Origin: JBGSQR01 sp964509295 | GTDB lineage: Bacteria; Desulfobacterota; Desulfuromonadia; Geobacterales; Pseudopelobacteraceae | Assembly (NCBI GenBank): GCA_964509295.1 | Contig: CAZDWS010000005.1 | Location: forward strand, 124,001 to 188,000 | Length of the DNA stretch: 64,000 nucleotides | Reading direction: 5' to 3' | Position numbers and translations under genes: made by a program | Notes under the pieces: model-generated | Told to the model about the DNA's origin: nothing | What the model saw: the letters and a program-made list of their open reading frames with translations, nothing else | Database searches by the model: none | Shown: positions 35,144-43,690 of the stretch, in pieces | How positions within the stretch are numbered: position 1 is the stretch's first letter | Layout of the letters: every line of letters begins with the position of its first letter

Positions 35144-36640
35144 TTATTCAACCTTCTTAATTGAAAGCGAAGAAGCACCATTTGTCAATATGCCCGGTCG
35201 CTGAACCGTCTGCAACATCAACAACTCATTCCGCGCCTCATCATAGAAATAATCAGGCATATAATTCTGGGTTTCTTTGGTATGCCATTTTTCGTCCAGA
35301 CTTGATCCATTCCAGCTGAAGTTATATACCAACCCTTTTTTATAGGATCTGGCATTGCCCATGACCCAGAAACCATCATTCTTGCCGACCAGAATATCAC
35401 CCTTGCCGGAAACCTGAATACGCATATTCATAAAAATCCAGCGGAATTTATCGCCGGTTATACGAATATTATCGGCATCATCTTTCTGGAAGTAGAGTTC
35501 AGAACCGCCGAAGTTGTCATTGCTGCGCCAAAGTTCCTTCAAATCCTGATCAAGCACTATTAAGTAGCCGTCGGGGTTGATTACAAGGGTATATAATTTA
35601 CCCTCAGCAGCCTTAAACTGGTTAAAGGTATAAATATTTCCGTCGTTAGGTAGCCTGATCGACTTTTTAAATGTTACTTTCGATCCAGACCTAACGGCCT
35701 CATGAACATCACCAAAAAAATCAGCATTGCGGCTCATGGCCTGTGCATACAGTTTTTTACCTGCTCCTGCGAGACTGAAACTACGGAAAAACCAAGGCAG
35801 GTCTTCTGCAACCTTCTGTAGCTTGTCACCTTTTGCCTGCCAGACTTGAGAAGCCAATTCGCTATTACGGACGATGGTCAGGTATATCTCAGTAGTACCG
35901 TCAGTTGCATCAACCGTATCAAGTGAAATTATACTATAACCATTACCCAGCTCCGTCTGAGCTACAAGGTTCATATCTGCGCCTTGACGATAATAAGTCA
36001 GACGTTTTTCTTCAGCCATAAATATTTCACGGCGGCCATCGGGTAGAGTTTTTCCGGTGGCCATCAAATTTGAGGCACCGTCCAGGCGTTTGCTCAACCA
36101 GCCACCGGCAGTATTCAAACCGGTCTCCTGCGGTTTGATAAATTCACTTTTAGCTGTTGTTGCGTTAATTTCAGGCTTTACAAAATCCGACTTTAAAGGT
36201 GAAACAACAGGAACAGCCAGAACAGTACTATTCTGGCCTGTCGTTGCAGTTAGAACTTTGGCAAGTTCAGCCGACAACTTGTCGGCCAGTTTACCGACAA
36301 CAGGAATCAGTTCTTCACCGGTATCCCCCTGGACAAATGCGCGTGTGACAGTTTTGCCAGAAACGGTTCTGGCCATGGCATCAAAACTGAACACCTTGCC
36401 AATGGCGATATAAGTGCCACTAACCAGCACATCAGCCTCAGCTTGACTACCAACTACCATGATCTTGTCACTGTTCAGTCGAGAGGAAAGCAACACCTGC
36501 AGAGTTGATTTCATTTCATCGCGATTCTGCACACCGACGGCATTAATCTCTGAAACATAAACTTTGATTTGGCTGGCTTGGGCGGTATTTACAATAATGA
36601 AGATTGCAAGAAAAGTTACGAGAGAGAGAAGCTTTTTCAT
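35144..36640 (-). CDS. Secreted FlgO-like protein with predicted beta-propeller C-terminal region
   Basis: A 498-residue product with a signal peptide (residues 1-22, AQA-S). The first ~130 residues resemble the FlgO/curli-assembly-like fold used for outer-membrane-associated proteins (IKVYVSEINAVGVQNRDEMKSTLQVLLSSRL, then VLVSGTYIAIG). A ~50-residue linker leads to a repeat-rich beta domain with FG-GAP/VCBS-like blades (for example GRREIFMAEE, TDGTTEIYLTIVRN). The start at ATG 36638-36640 follows GGGGATCC. It is the gene after the porin, but a strong terminator separates them. Function unknown; envelope location is likely. Confidence 0.75.
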   Translation of the reverse strand: MKKLLSLVTFLAIFIIVNTAQASQIKVYVSEINAVGVQNRDEMKSTLQVLLSSRLNSDKIMVVGSQAEADVLVSGTYIAIGKVFSFDAMARTVSGKTVTRAFVQGDTGEELIPVVGKLADKLSAELAKVLTATTGQNSTVLAVPVVSPLKSDFVKPEINATTAKSEFIKPQETGLNTAGGWLSKRLDGASNLMATGKTLPDGRREIFMAEEKRLTYYRQGADMNLVAQTELGNGYSIISLDTVDATDGTTEIYLTIVRNSELASQVWQAKGDKLQKVAEDLPWFFRSFSLAGAGKKLYAQAMSRNADFFGDVHEAVRSGSKVTFKKSIRLPNDGNIYTFNQFKAAEGKLYTLVINPDGYLIVLDQDLKELWRSNDNFGGSELYFQKDDADNIRITGDKFRWIFMNMRIQVSGKGDILVGKNDGFWVMGNARSYKKGLVYNFSWNGSSLDEKWHTKETQNYMPDYFYDEARNELLMLQTVQRPGILTNGASSLSIKKVE

Positions 36641-36696
36641 TATGGATCCCCTTTGGAGTTGACGCGCAGGGATTATCTCAAAAGAACCTGTTAAAG

Positions 36697-36729
36697 TCAA
36701 AAAAAAAGGGCGGGATTTCTCCCGCCCTG
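36697..36729 (-). terminator. Intrinsic terminator of the porin gene
   Basis: On the minus strand AGGGCGGGA-GAAA-TCCCGCCCT is followed by a run of eight or nine T. A perfect 9-bp GC-rich stem 20 bases beyond the porin stop. The signal is strong and one-directional. Confidence 0.93.
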
Positions 36730-36750
36730 ATTACTTGTGTTTTAATCGAC

Positions 36751-38124
36751 TTAGAAAGCGTAGTTCAGAGCAATCGCTGTCAGGAAAGGATTGTCATATT
36801 TTTCAGTAACAGTTGCCCCATTAAGAAGAACAACATTTTCTTTGCCATAACCATCACCTAGAATGGCATATGCTGCAGTGAACTGTGCAGAAAGATTGCT
36901 GTAGAGCTTATATCCAATAGTAGCGTTTAACTCTGTACCGATTGATGCACTATCAGCATTCTGCTTGTTAGCAACCTTTGCATAACCGACGTTACCATTG
37001 TAAAATACTTTACCGGCTGTGCCTTCATAACCTGCAAAAACACCCAAAATACCACGGCCGTTTCTTGTCAAGTCAGGGTTGCCACCAATTGCAACTGAGG
37101 AGTTAATTGTGGCAACATTTCTAGCGATAAGCCACATATTAGCTGGTGTGTAGTAGTTAACGCCGGAGCCTATTGACTGCCATCCCTTATTGTAGCCAGG
37201 ACCGTCATTATCGCCGGAGAGATACAGTGCAGCAACATTAACAGCACCAGGACCAACAGAAACTTTTGCATTTACAGCTGCTGCGATAGCTGTTGTACCT
37301 ACTGCACTCAACGCAGGGTTGCCGTAACTAGCACTTGTGCCAGGGTTTGCTTTACCAAACTGGAAACCTAAAGCACCTGTCAGAGAAGCAGGACCGAATT
37401 TGGCAGCTGCATTCAGACCAACAGTGTTGTTAACTACAGTTGGAGCTCCTGGTACAGCAAGCTTGTCCAGCAACATGTAATAGCTTGCGCCGACAGTAAG
37501 GTCTTTATTGATGGCAAACTTCAAATCAAGAACATTCAGGTCAGCTGTGTCTTTGTTGGAGTCAAATGTTGGTGTTGTAGCCAAAGTATTGGCAACAGTA
37601 AAATATCCGTAAGTTGCTGTCAGAGCACCTGTTTTAGCGGCAAAAACAGCGCCGGTAGCATCGAAGTTACCATATAGACCACCGAAGGAATCATTAAATG
37701 GCTGAATACCAACTGATGCGCGTACTGGTGTGGAAGGGATCTTAAAATCAAGGTAAACGCTCTTTGTTTCGAGTGTTATTCTGTCGGCATCCAAGTTACC
37801 AGAATCGCCCAATGTATATTTACCTGATGTCTGAGCTCCACCGAATTTAGTGTCTAGCTCGAAATGGGTGATTAATTTCAGGTCGTCACTGGCTTTGGCA
37901 ATGTACTGCAGGCGAGCACGCTGCTCAATAAACTTGTCTGTCTTGGAGTTTGCTTGAAGGTTAAAAGCCGTTGCAGCAGAAGAACCGGAAAGAGCATTGG
38001 TCATAAAACCATAAGCTCTGTACATACCGTGAAACTCGTTCTCCAAAGCCATTGCCGGTACTGCTGATGCTACTCCAAGTGCGCCTACTGCTGCTGCTAC
38101 CATAATCTTTTTACTCAACTTCAT
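36751..38124 (-). CDS. Outer-membrane porin
   Basis: About 457 residues from ATG 38122-38124, with GGAGG six bases upstream (the frame extends five codons further without a ribosome site). A signal peptide is cleaved after AMA (residue ~26). The mature protein is a long series of alternating amphipathic strands rich in Gly, Ala, Ser and Thr, with no Cys, ending in a final-strand aromatic (NYAF). This is the form of Geobacter/Pelobacter porins. It should fold as a trimeric or monomeric beta-barrel diffusion channel. The substrate is not readable. A predicted promoter lies over 300 bases upstream, giving a long leader. Confidence 0.85.
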   Translation of the reverse strand: MKLSKKIMVAAAVGALGVASAVPAMALENEFHGMYRAYGFMTNALSGSSAATAFNLQANSKTDKFIEQRARLQYIAKASDDLKLITHFELDTKFGGAQTSGKYTLGDSGNLDADRITLETKSVYLDFKIPSTPVRASVGIQPFNDSFGGLYGNFDATGAVFAAKTGALTATYGYFTVANTLATTPTFDSNKDTADLNVLDLKFAINKDLTVGASYYMLLDKLAVPGAPTVVNNTVGLNAAAKFGPASLTGALGFQFGKANPGTSASYGNPALSAVGTTAIAAAVNAKVSVGPGAVNVAALYLSGDNDGPGYNKGWQSIGSGVNYYTPANMWLIARNVATINSSVAIGGNPDLTRNGRGILGVFAGYEGTAGKVFYNGNVGYAKVANKQNADSASIGTELNATIGYKLYSNLSAQFTAAYAILGDGYGKENVVLLNGATVTEKYDNPFLTAIALNYAF

Positions 38125-38571
38125 GTGTGCCTCCTTCATTTTTATATGATGCTTACATGCTGCTTACAAACCTCTTTAAGGGCCAACTATCTATCTGTGC
38201 AACTCACCACCTTTCATAAGGGATTCGTTGTTACTTCTAAGATGCATGCCATTAAATCAGAATTATTTAGCACTACTCCCTGACTGTTCTGCCGACTGCC
38301 AGAGATTTAAATATCAAATATACTTTGCTTGATGCACTTCTGTTGTTTTCAAATATCAGGTAAACTTTAACTACTATAAATACAGCATCTTATCAATTTA
38401 GCATCTCACTATTTCCAGTTCTATCCTGAAAAGTTATGCGATTTATACAATTTCTCATAGAATTGTCAAGAAAAAACGCATTTATAATTAATAAAACATG
38501 TAAAAACGAACCCTTAACAAGACTATTTCAATCTTTTTGCATTGAAAGAATATTCACTTTATAAAGATATT
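38125..38571. other. Long AT-rich intergenic region upstream of the porin
   Basis: 447 bases with no convincing gene on either strand. It holds a near-consensus sigma-70 promoter for the porin (38442-38469) and hence a ~300-base untranslated leader. Near the other end TTTCAAT/ATTGAAA (38526-38547) could form a weak AT-rich hairpin after the epimerase stop. The leader could carry a regulatory RNA, but no known riboswitch pattern was recognised. Confidence 0.5.
38442..38469 (-). promoter_or_regulatory. Predicted sigma-70 promoter of the porin gene
   Basis: On the minus strand TTGACA (38464-38469), 16 bases, then TATAAA (38442-38447). The -35 box is a perfect match. It is the strongest promoter-like sequence seen in the 447-base gap. 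Confidence 0.6.
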
Positions 38572-38988
38572 TTAGTGATGCCCATCGCCACACTGACATA
38601 TTTCGGTCAGAATGCCACCACTGGTTTTTGGATGAATAAAAGCGATGCGTGTGCCGTGAGCGCCGTTGCGCGGCTTTTCGTCAACCATGCGGGCGCCATC
38701 TGCCATCAGTTTGGCAATTGCTGCTTCAATATCATCTACTTCGTAGGCCAGATGATGAACACCGGAACCACCGTTCTTTTCCAGAAATTTAGCAATAGGG
38801 CTTTCCGGTGAAGTTGGCTCAAGCAGTTCGATTTTTGATTCGCCTATTTCAAACATGGCAACACGTACTTTCTGCTCAACAACTTCTTCGGTTCCGGCAA
38901 ATTTCATATTCAGCATATCGCGGTAAAAAGGAATGCTCTCTTCCAGCGATTTAACTGCGACACCAACATGATTAATTTTTGTCAACAT
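38572..38988 (-). CDS. mce: Methylmalonyl-CoA epimerase
   Basis: Interconverts (2R)- and (2S)-methylmalonyl-CoA so that the mutase product or substrate can enter propionate metabolism. The 138-residue product is a glyoxalase-fold (VOC) protein: KINHVGVAVKSLEESI, then KIELLEP, SGVHHLAYEVDDI and IAFIHPK. Metal ligands are the His and Glu in these strands. ATG 38986-38988 has AAGGAG eight bases upstream. It follows the mutase gene on the same strand, but a hairpin with T-rich tail lies between, which should lower its expression relative to the mutase. Confidence 0.92.
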   Translation of the reverse strand: MLTKINHVGVAVKSLEESIPFYRDMLNMKFAGTEEVVEQKVRVAMFEIGESKIELLEPTSPESPIAKFLEKNGGSGVHHLAYEVDDIEAAIAKLMADGARMVDEKPRNGAHGTRIAFIHPKTSGGILTEICQCGDGHH

Positions 38989-39010
38989 GATTATTTCTCC
39001 TTTTAATAAA

Positions 39011-39041
39011 AATAAAGCCCCGAAAGCAATGCTTTCGGGGC
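39011..39041 (-). terminator. Hairpin between mutase and epimerase genes (terminator or attenuator)
   Basis: GCCCCGAAAGC pairs perfectly with GCTTTCGGGGC around a three-base loop. On the minus strand it is followed by TTTATTTTTATT and then the epimerase ribosome site. Stem and tail fit intrinsic termination, so only read-through would reach the epimerase unless it has its own start. Confidence 0.75.
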
Positions 39042-39054
39042 GCAAAATAACTTA

Positions 39055-40707
39055 TTACAGAACAACTGTCTCCTGGTGCTTGCCGAATACGCCCCTGAAG
39101 ACGTCAGCAATTTCGCCAAGAGTTGCGTAGACCTTAACAGCCTCAAGAATTACAGGCAGGAGGTTTTCTGTGCCTTTAGCGGCAACTTCCAGCTTAGCAA
39201 GCATCGCCTTAACAGCTGCATCGTCACGGCCGGCTTTCACTGCAGCCAGAGATTTCTTCTGTGCAATTTCAACTTCTTCCTTAACCCTGAGCAGGCCTGT
39301 TGGAGGTGGCTCGGTTACGGTGAACTTGTTGACGCCGACAATGATCAGCTCGCCTTTTTCGATTGCCTTCTGGTATGCGTATGCTGAATCCTGGATTTCT
39401 TTCTGCTGGAAACCGCGGGAAATAGCCTCAACAGCGCCGCCCAGTTCGTCAATTTTGGCAATGTATGCCAAAGCTGCTGCTTCGATCTGGTCAGTCATGG
39501 ATTCGATATAGAAAGAACCGCCCAATGGGTCAACGCTGTCTGCGCAGCCGGACTCATAGGCGATAACCTGCTGTGTACGCAAGGCGATACGGACGGAATC
39601 TTCGGTAGGAAGCGCAAGAGCTTCGTCACGTGAGTTGGTGTGGAGCGACTGTGTGCCGCCGAGACAGGCAGCAAGAGCCTGCAAAGTAACGCGCATGATG
39701 TTATTGTCAGGCTGCTGAGCGGTCAGGGTACAACCGGCAGTCTGGGTATGAAAACGGAGTGACTGGGATTTGATATCTTTAGCGCCGAAACGCTCTTTCA
39801 TAACTTTTGCCCAGATACGGCGTGCAGCGCGGAACTTGGCAACTTCTTCCAGCACATTGTTATGTGCATTGAAGAAGAAAGCCAGGCGTGGTGCGAACTC
39901 GTCAACGTTCATACCAGCCTTGATAGCGGCTTCAACGTAGGCGATACCGTCAGCGATGGTGAAGGCAACTTCCTGAACTGCGGAAGAACCGGCTTCACGG
40001 ATATGGTAACCGGAAATGGAGATGGTGTTCCACTTAGGTACGTTGTCTTTGCAATATGCAAAGATATCAGTGATGATTCTCATGGACTCTTTTGGTGGGT
40101 AGATGTAAGTACCGCGAGCCATGTATTCTTTGAGGATGTCATTCTGGATGGTACCGGAAACCTGGGCAGGAGACACGCCCTGTTTCTCGGCTACTGCAAT
40201 ATACATACAGAGCAGAATTGCAGCTGTGGAGTTACATGTCATTGAGGTGGAGACCTTGTCCAAAGGAATACCGTCAAAGAGGATTTCCATGTCAGCCAGT
40301 GAGTCGATGGCAACACCGACCTTGCCGACTTCGCCCTGACTCATTGCTGCGTCAGAGTCATAACCCATCTGGGTTGGAAGGTCAAAAGCAATTGACAGAC
40401 CGGTCTGGCCTGCGCCGAGCAGATACTTGTAGCGCTCGTTTGATTCAGCAGCGTTGCCGAAACCTGCATACTGACGCATGGTCCAGAACTGACCACGGTA
40501 CATGGTTGGCTGCACGCCACGGGTAAATGGATACTGTCCCGGAAAGCCGAGTTTTTCATCATAACCTGCATACTCTTCAGGTGTGAAGCAACGCTCGATT
40601 TCGATACCGGCAGTTGTGCGGAAGTCCGCATAGCGCTCTTTTGAACGAGCAAGGGTTTTAGCCACTGCAGTGTCTGTCCATTTTTGTTTCTTTTCAGAAA
40701 TACTCAT
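39055..40707 (-). CDS. Methylmalonyl-CoA mutase catalytic subunit (without B12 domain)
   Basis: A 550-residue catalytic barrel of an adenosylcobalamin-dependent acyl-CoA mutase. The C-terminal ~130-residue cobalamin domain (DxHxxG) is absent, so this is the split type needing a separate small subunit. That subunit is not in the window. Tyr80 (in RQYAGFG) and Arg198 (in KEYMARG) correspond to Tyr89 and Arg207 of Propionibacterium mutase. Isobutyryl-CoA mutase has Phe and Gln there, so methylmalonyl-CoA specificity is favoured. GTIQNDILKEYM and FHTQTAGCTLTAQQP are also conserved. A sigma-70-like promoter lies upstream. Role: succinyl-CoA to propionyl-CoA route or the reverse. Confidence 0.93.
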   Translation of the reverse strand: MSISEKKQKWTDTAVAKTLARSKERYADFRTTAGIEIERCFTPEEYAGYDEKLGFPGQYPFTRGVQPTMYRGQFWTMRQYAGFGNAAESNERYKYLLGAGQTGLSIAFDLPTQMGYDSDAAMSQGEVGKVGVAIDSLADMEILFDGIPLDKVSTSMTCNSTAAILLCMYIAVAEKQGVSPAQVSGTIQNDILKEYMARGTYIYPPKESMRIITDIFAYCKDNVPKWNTISISGYHIREAGSSAVQEVAFTIADGIAYVEAAIKAGMNVDEFAPRLAFFFNAHNNVLEEVAKFRAARRIWAKVMKERFGAKDIKSQSLRFHTQTAGCTLTAQQPDNNIMRVTLQALAACLGGTQSLHTNSRDEALALPTEDSVRIALRTQQVIAYESGCADSVDPLGGSFYIESMTDQIEAAALAYIAKIDELGGAVEAISRGFQQKEIQDSAYAYQKAIEKGELIIVGVNKFTVTEPPPTGLLRVKEEVEIAQKKSLAAVKAGRDDAAVKAMLAKLEVAAKGTENLLPVILEAVKVYATLGEIADVFRGVFGKHQETVVL

Positions 40708-40758
40708 TTTTCTGCTCCTTGGGGTGGATTAAAAAAATAACTTCAAAGACGATTGCGC

Positions 40759-40787
40759 ATTTTATGTATAAGTGCCAAGAAAGTCAA
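40759..40787 (-). promoter_or_regulatory. Predicted sigma-70 promoter of the mutase gene
   Basis: Minus strand TTGACT (40782-40787), 17 bases, TAAAAT (40759-40764), about 50 bases before the mutase ATG. Spacing is ideal. Confidence 0.55.
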
Positions 40788-40851
40788 TCAGGTTTTAACA
40801 TAAAAAAGAATTCTGGCTCTGCAATGCCAAATCAATTCAACTAAAGACCTG

Positions 40852-42144
40852 TTATGGCTTTTTAGTTTGATTCAACTTTCTAGCTATCAACTCAAGAGTG
40901 TGCACTACCTCAATCGCTGACCCAGCCTGTTTAAGACCATCAGACAGCTGCATCATGCAGCCTGGACAACCGGTTGCAACGACTTCTGCTGCCGTATCTA
41001 TTATCGCCCGGCTTTTTGTTTCATTAATGGTCATGGACGATTCATAGTGATAGACGTTGAAAGTCCCGCCCAACCCGCAGCATCGATCCGCACCTTCCAT
41101 TTCAACCAGTTCGATCCCGTCGACATTTTTCAGCAGATTCCTTGGCTGTGAAGTCAGCCCCCTGGTTCTCAGGTGACAGGGATCATGATAGGTAATGCGA
41201 AGCTTCTCTCCTGAGCCGGTTTCAGAACTATCCAGTCCCAGCTTATCCAGCAGCTGTGATGCATCTACTGTTTTGGCTGCCAGGGTTTCCAGTCTGGCCT
41301 TCAATTCCGGATTGCGCTTACCGACAACCAGCGGGTAAAAACGATGCAGCGCTCCTCCGCAGGTAGCGCAGGCACTCATGACATAGTCAGCCTCATATTT
41401 TTCCATTTCCAGCAGGTTTTTTTCCGCCAACTCGCGGACGGTATTGATATCGCCACCGGACATGGCAGGCAGGCCGCAGCATTGCTGCCCTTTAGGTATA
41501 ATCACGGTACAGCCGAGATGTCTAAACAGCTTGATGGCCGCTTCACCAACACCGGTATACACAAAGTTTGTCATGCAGCCAACAAAAAATACAATTCGCG
41601 GCTTGCCCGGCTCGCCGGGTATTACCTCCGGATAGTTTTCCAGAATTGTTTTTTTGGCAAGAGCCGGAACATAACGCCTGTTGCCAACAAAAGGGGCAGG
41701 AAAGCGGAGCCGCAATCCGGAAGTCTCAGGCACTTTCTTAAAAAAAAGCGGTCCCAGCAGCCCAGCCATTTTAGCACCCATTTTCATGACTGTGCGGTTT
41801 TTTATCACCTGCCCCACAGCCGCATGAAAAGTGGTCAGTCCACGCTTTTTGGCAAGTGCCTCTCGAACGGCAACAATGATTTCGTCAGTGGGTACGCCGT
41901 TTGGACATTTCTCTACACAACTGCCGCAGAGCAGGCATTTTGACATGGCCTGATAGGTCTGTTCATCCAGCTCAATGCCATCCTTAAGAAGATGCTGGGC
42001 TAAAGCAATTTTGCCGCGGGCCACGGACGTTTCACGGCCAAATACGGAAAAAGCCGGGCAATTGGCTCGGCAGGCGCCACACTTGACACATTTTTTCAGA
42101 TATTCTTCTATTCTTTTCAGAGGCTCGCTGTCTGTTATATTCAT
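40852..42144 (-). CDS. CCG-domain (Fe-S) oxidoreductase subunit, GlcF/LldE-like
   Basis: A 430-residue soluble protein with two N-terminal [4Fe-4S] motifs (CVKCGACRANCP and CLLCGSCVEKCP). It also has two CCG domains (VGCMTN ... QQCCGLPAMSGG, and YHDPCHLRTRG ... RCCGLGG). This is the layout of the glycolate oxidase Fe-S subunit GlcF and of partners of FAD-linked D-lactate or 2-hydroxyacid dehydrogenases. The flavoprotein partner (GlcD-like) is not adjacent. The start at ATG 42142-42144 is preferred to a 36-codon extension that reads into the upstream inverted repeat. The substrate is unknown; with larB/larC in the same region, lactate metabolism is conceivable but speculative. Confidence 0.88.
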   Translation of the reverse strand: MNITDSEPLKRIEEYLKKCVKCGACRANCPAFSVFGRETSVARGKIALAQHLLKDGIELDEQTYQAMSKCLLCGSCVEKCPNGVPTDEIIVAVREALAKKRGLTTFHAAVGQVIKNRTVMKMGAKMAGLLGPLFFKKVPETSGLRLRFPAPFVGNRRYVPALAKKTILENYPEVIPGEPGKPRIVFFVGCMTNFVYTGVGEAAIKLFRHLGCTVIIPKGQQCCGLPAMSGGDINTVRELAEKNLLEMEKYEADYVMSACATCGGALHRFYPLVVGKRNPELKARLETLAAKTVDASQLLDKLGLDSSETGSGEKLRITYHDPCHLRTRGLTSQPRNLLKNVDGIELVEMEGADRCCGLGGTFNVYHYESSMTINETKSRAIIDTAAEVVATGCPGCMMQLSDGLKQAGSAIEVVHTLELIARKLNQTKKP

Positions 42145-42204
42145 TCCGACATACCTTTTAAAACCACACAAATCAAAAACAAATTCGCCTCTCGCAAAGC
42201 CGCG

Positions 42205-42331
42205 ACCAAAAGTAGGTGCCTCTAGGCAAGACGCTAAGAAAATCAGAACCAAAAACTCAAAATCTCAGGCATAAAACTAAATCTTGATTTTGACTTTCTT
42301 TACGTCTTGCCTAGAGGCACCTACTTTTGGT
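42205..42331. repeat. Long imperfect inverted repeat with 29-bp perfect cores
   Basis: Positions 42205-42233 and 42303-42331 are perfect 29-base inverted repeats, starting ACCAAAAGTAGGTGCC on the left arm and separated by 69 bases. Similarity continues outward and inward, so the arms are about 80 bases with mismatches (outer ends near 42170 and 42370). The element lies between trmFO and the Fe-S gene, both on the minus strand. No copy was noticed elsewhere in the window. No transposase or T-tract is present. A dispersed palindromic (REP/MITE-like) element is the likeliest explanation. Confidence 0.75.
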
Positions 42332-42388
42332 TGCGTCTTCGCGTGAAAAATGATTTTGCTTTTCTGAAGTGTACCAATGAAAGTCTTT

Positions 42389-43690
42389 CTACAAACCCTG
42401 TTTCCAAGTTTCAAACAGCTCCAGTGCACGCTCTGCCAGCTTGCCACGCCTTTCCTTCTTCTTGATTTTACCAGACAGCGCCGGGAAAAGTCCGTAATTA
42501 ACATTCATGGGCTGGAAATGGCGGGCATCCGCATTGGTGATATGGGCCATCAACGCGCCCATGGCGGTTTCAGGTGGAGGCACCGACAGTGTTTCACCGC
42601 TCAACAGATGTACAGCCGCAATACCTGCCAGAAATCCGCTGGCGGCAGACTCCACATAACCTTCCACTCCGGTGATCTGTCCGGCAAAAAAAATATTCGG
42701 CTGATGCTTGAGCTGTTGGGTCGGCAGCAGCAGAGACGGTGAATTGATAAAAGTATTGCGGTGCATGGAACCTAGCCTTACAAACTCGACCTGTTCCAGA
42801 CCGGGGATCATTCTGAATATCCGGCGCTGCTCCGGCCAGGTCAGTTTGGTTTGGAAGCCGACCAGATTAAACATGGTCCGCTCAAGATTTTCTGAACGCA
42901 GCTGTATAACCGCATGGGCTTCGAATCCGTTTCGCGGATCAACAAGCCCTACCGGCTTCATCGGACCAAAGCGCAATGTTTCCACACCACGGCTGGCCAT
43001 CTCTTCCAACGGCATGCAGCCTTCGAAATGAACAACCTTTTCAAAATCCCGCGCCGGGACTTTTTCAGCCTTAAGCAGCTCATCCACAAAAGCCCTGTAC
43101 TGTTCTTCATCCAGCGGACAATTCAGATAATCAGCGCCATCACCCTTGCCATAGCGTGACGCAGCAAACACTTTTGACATATCCAAAGAATCGGCTGTGA
43201 CTATCGGAGCTATGGCGTCGTAAAAATAGAGGCGATCTCCGGTCAGTTCAGCCAGCGAAGCTGCCAATGCATCGCTTGTCAAAGGGCCTGAGGCGATAAT
43301 AACGGTGCCTTCCGACGGAATGGCGGTTATTTCACCATGCACCAGACGAATCAGAGGATGGTTGGATATTTTATTTGTTATGTAATCGGAAAAAAGCTGA
43401 CGATCAACAGCCAGCGCTCCGCCTGCCGGTACTCGAGTGGCCTCGGCTGCCTCCATGAAGATTGAGTTACAACGCCTCAACTCTTCCTTAAGAAGACCAA
43501 CCGCATTTTCAAGGGAATCTCCCCGCAAGGAGTTGGAGCAGACAAGCTCTGCCAGACTGTCAAGGTGGTGGGCCGGAGAACGCTTTTCCGGTTTCATTTC
43601 GTGGAGAGTTACACTAATCCCGCGCTGTGCCGCCTGCCAGGCCGCTTCACATCCCGCCAGGCCGGCACCGATAATTGTAAGTGACTTCAT
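42389..43690 (-). CDS. trmFO: Methylenetetrahydrofolate-tRNA-(uracil-54-C5)-methyltransferase TrmFO
   Basis: TrmFO makes ribothymidine at position 54 of tRNA using methylenetetrahydrofolate and FAD. The 433-residue protein has an N-terminal FAD-binding IIGAGLAGCEAAWQAA, HEMKPEKRSPAHH, ELVCSNSLRGDS, a Cys in the NCPLDEEQY region, and the C-terminal FAD segment with GQITGVEGYVESAASG. The ATG directly follows the topA stop (TAG-ATG), so translation is coupled. The topA-trmFO order is common. GidA/MnmG is the related but longer alternative, excluded by size and motifs. Confidence 0.97.
   Translation of the reverse strand: MKSLTIIGAGLAGCEAAWQAAQRGISVTLHEMKPEKRSPAHHLDSLAELVCSNSLRGDSLENAVGLLKEELRRCNSIFMEAAEATRVPAGGALAVDRQLFSDYITNKISNHPLIRLVHGEITAIPSEGTVIIASGPLTSDALAASLAELTGDRLYFYDAIAPIVTADSLDMSKVFAASRYGKGDGADYLNCPLDEEQYRAFVDELLKAEKVPARDFEKVVHFEGCMPLEEMASRGVETLRFGPMKPVGLVDPRNGFEAHAVIQLRSENLERTMFNLVGFQTKLTWPEQRRIFRMIPGLEQVEFVRLGSMHRNTFINSPSLLLPTQQLKHQPNIFFAGQITGVEGYVESAASGFLAGIAAVHLLSGETLSVPPPETAMGALMAHITNADARHFQPMNVNYGLFPALSGKIKKKERRGKLAERALELFETWKQGL

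Noticed and set aside
36601..36861. Short plus-strand frame across the porin terminator.
   Set aside because: It runs through an intrinsic terminator and the porin 3' end; no homology or start signal.
40759..40787. TTGGCAC upstream of the mutase as a sigma-54 -24 element.
   Set aside because: No GC/TTGC element at the required distance; the sigma-70 pair TTGACT-17-TAAAAT explains the region better.
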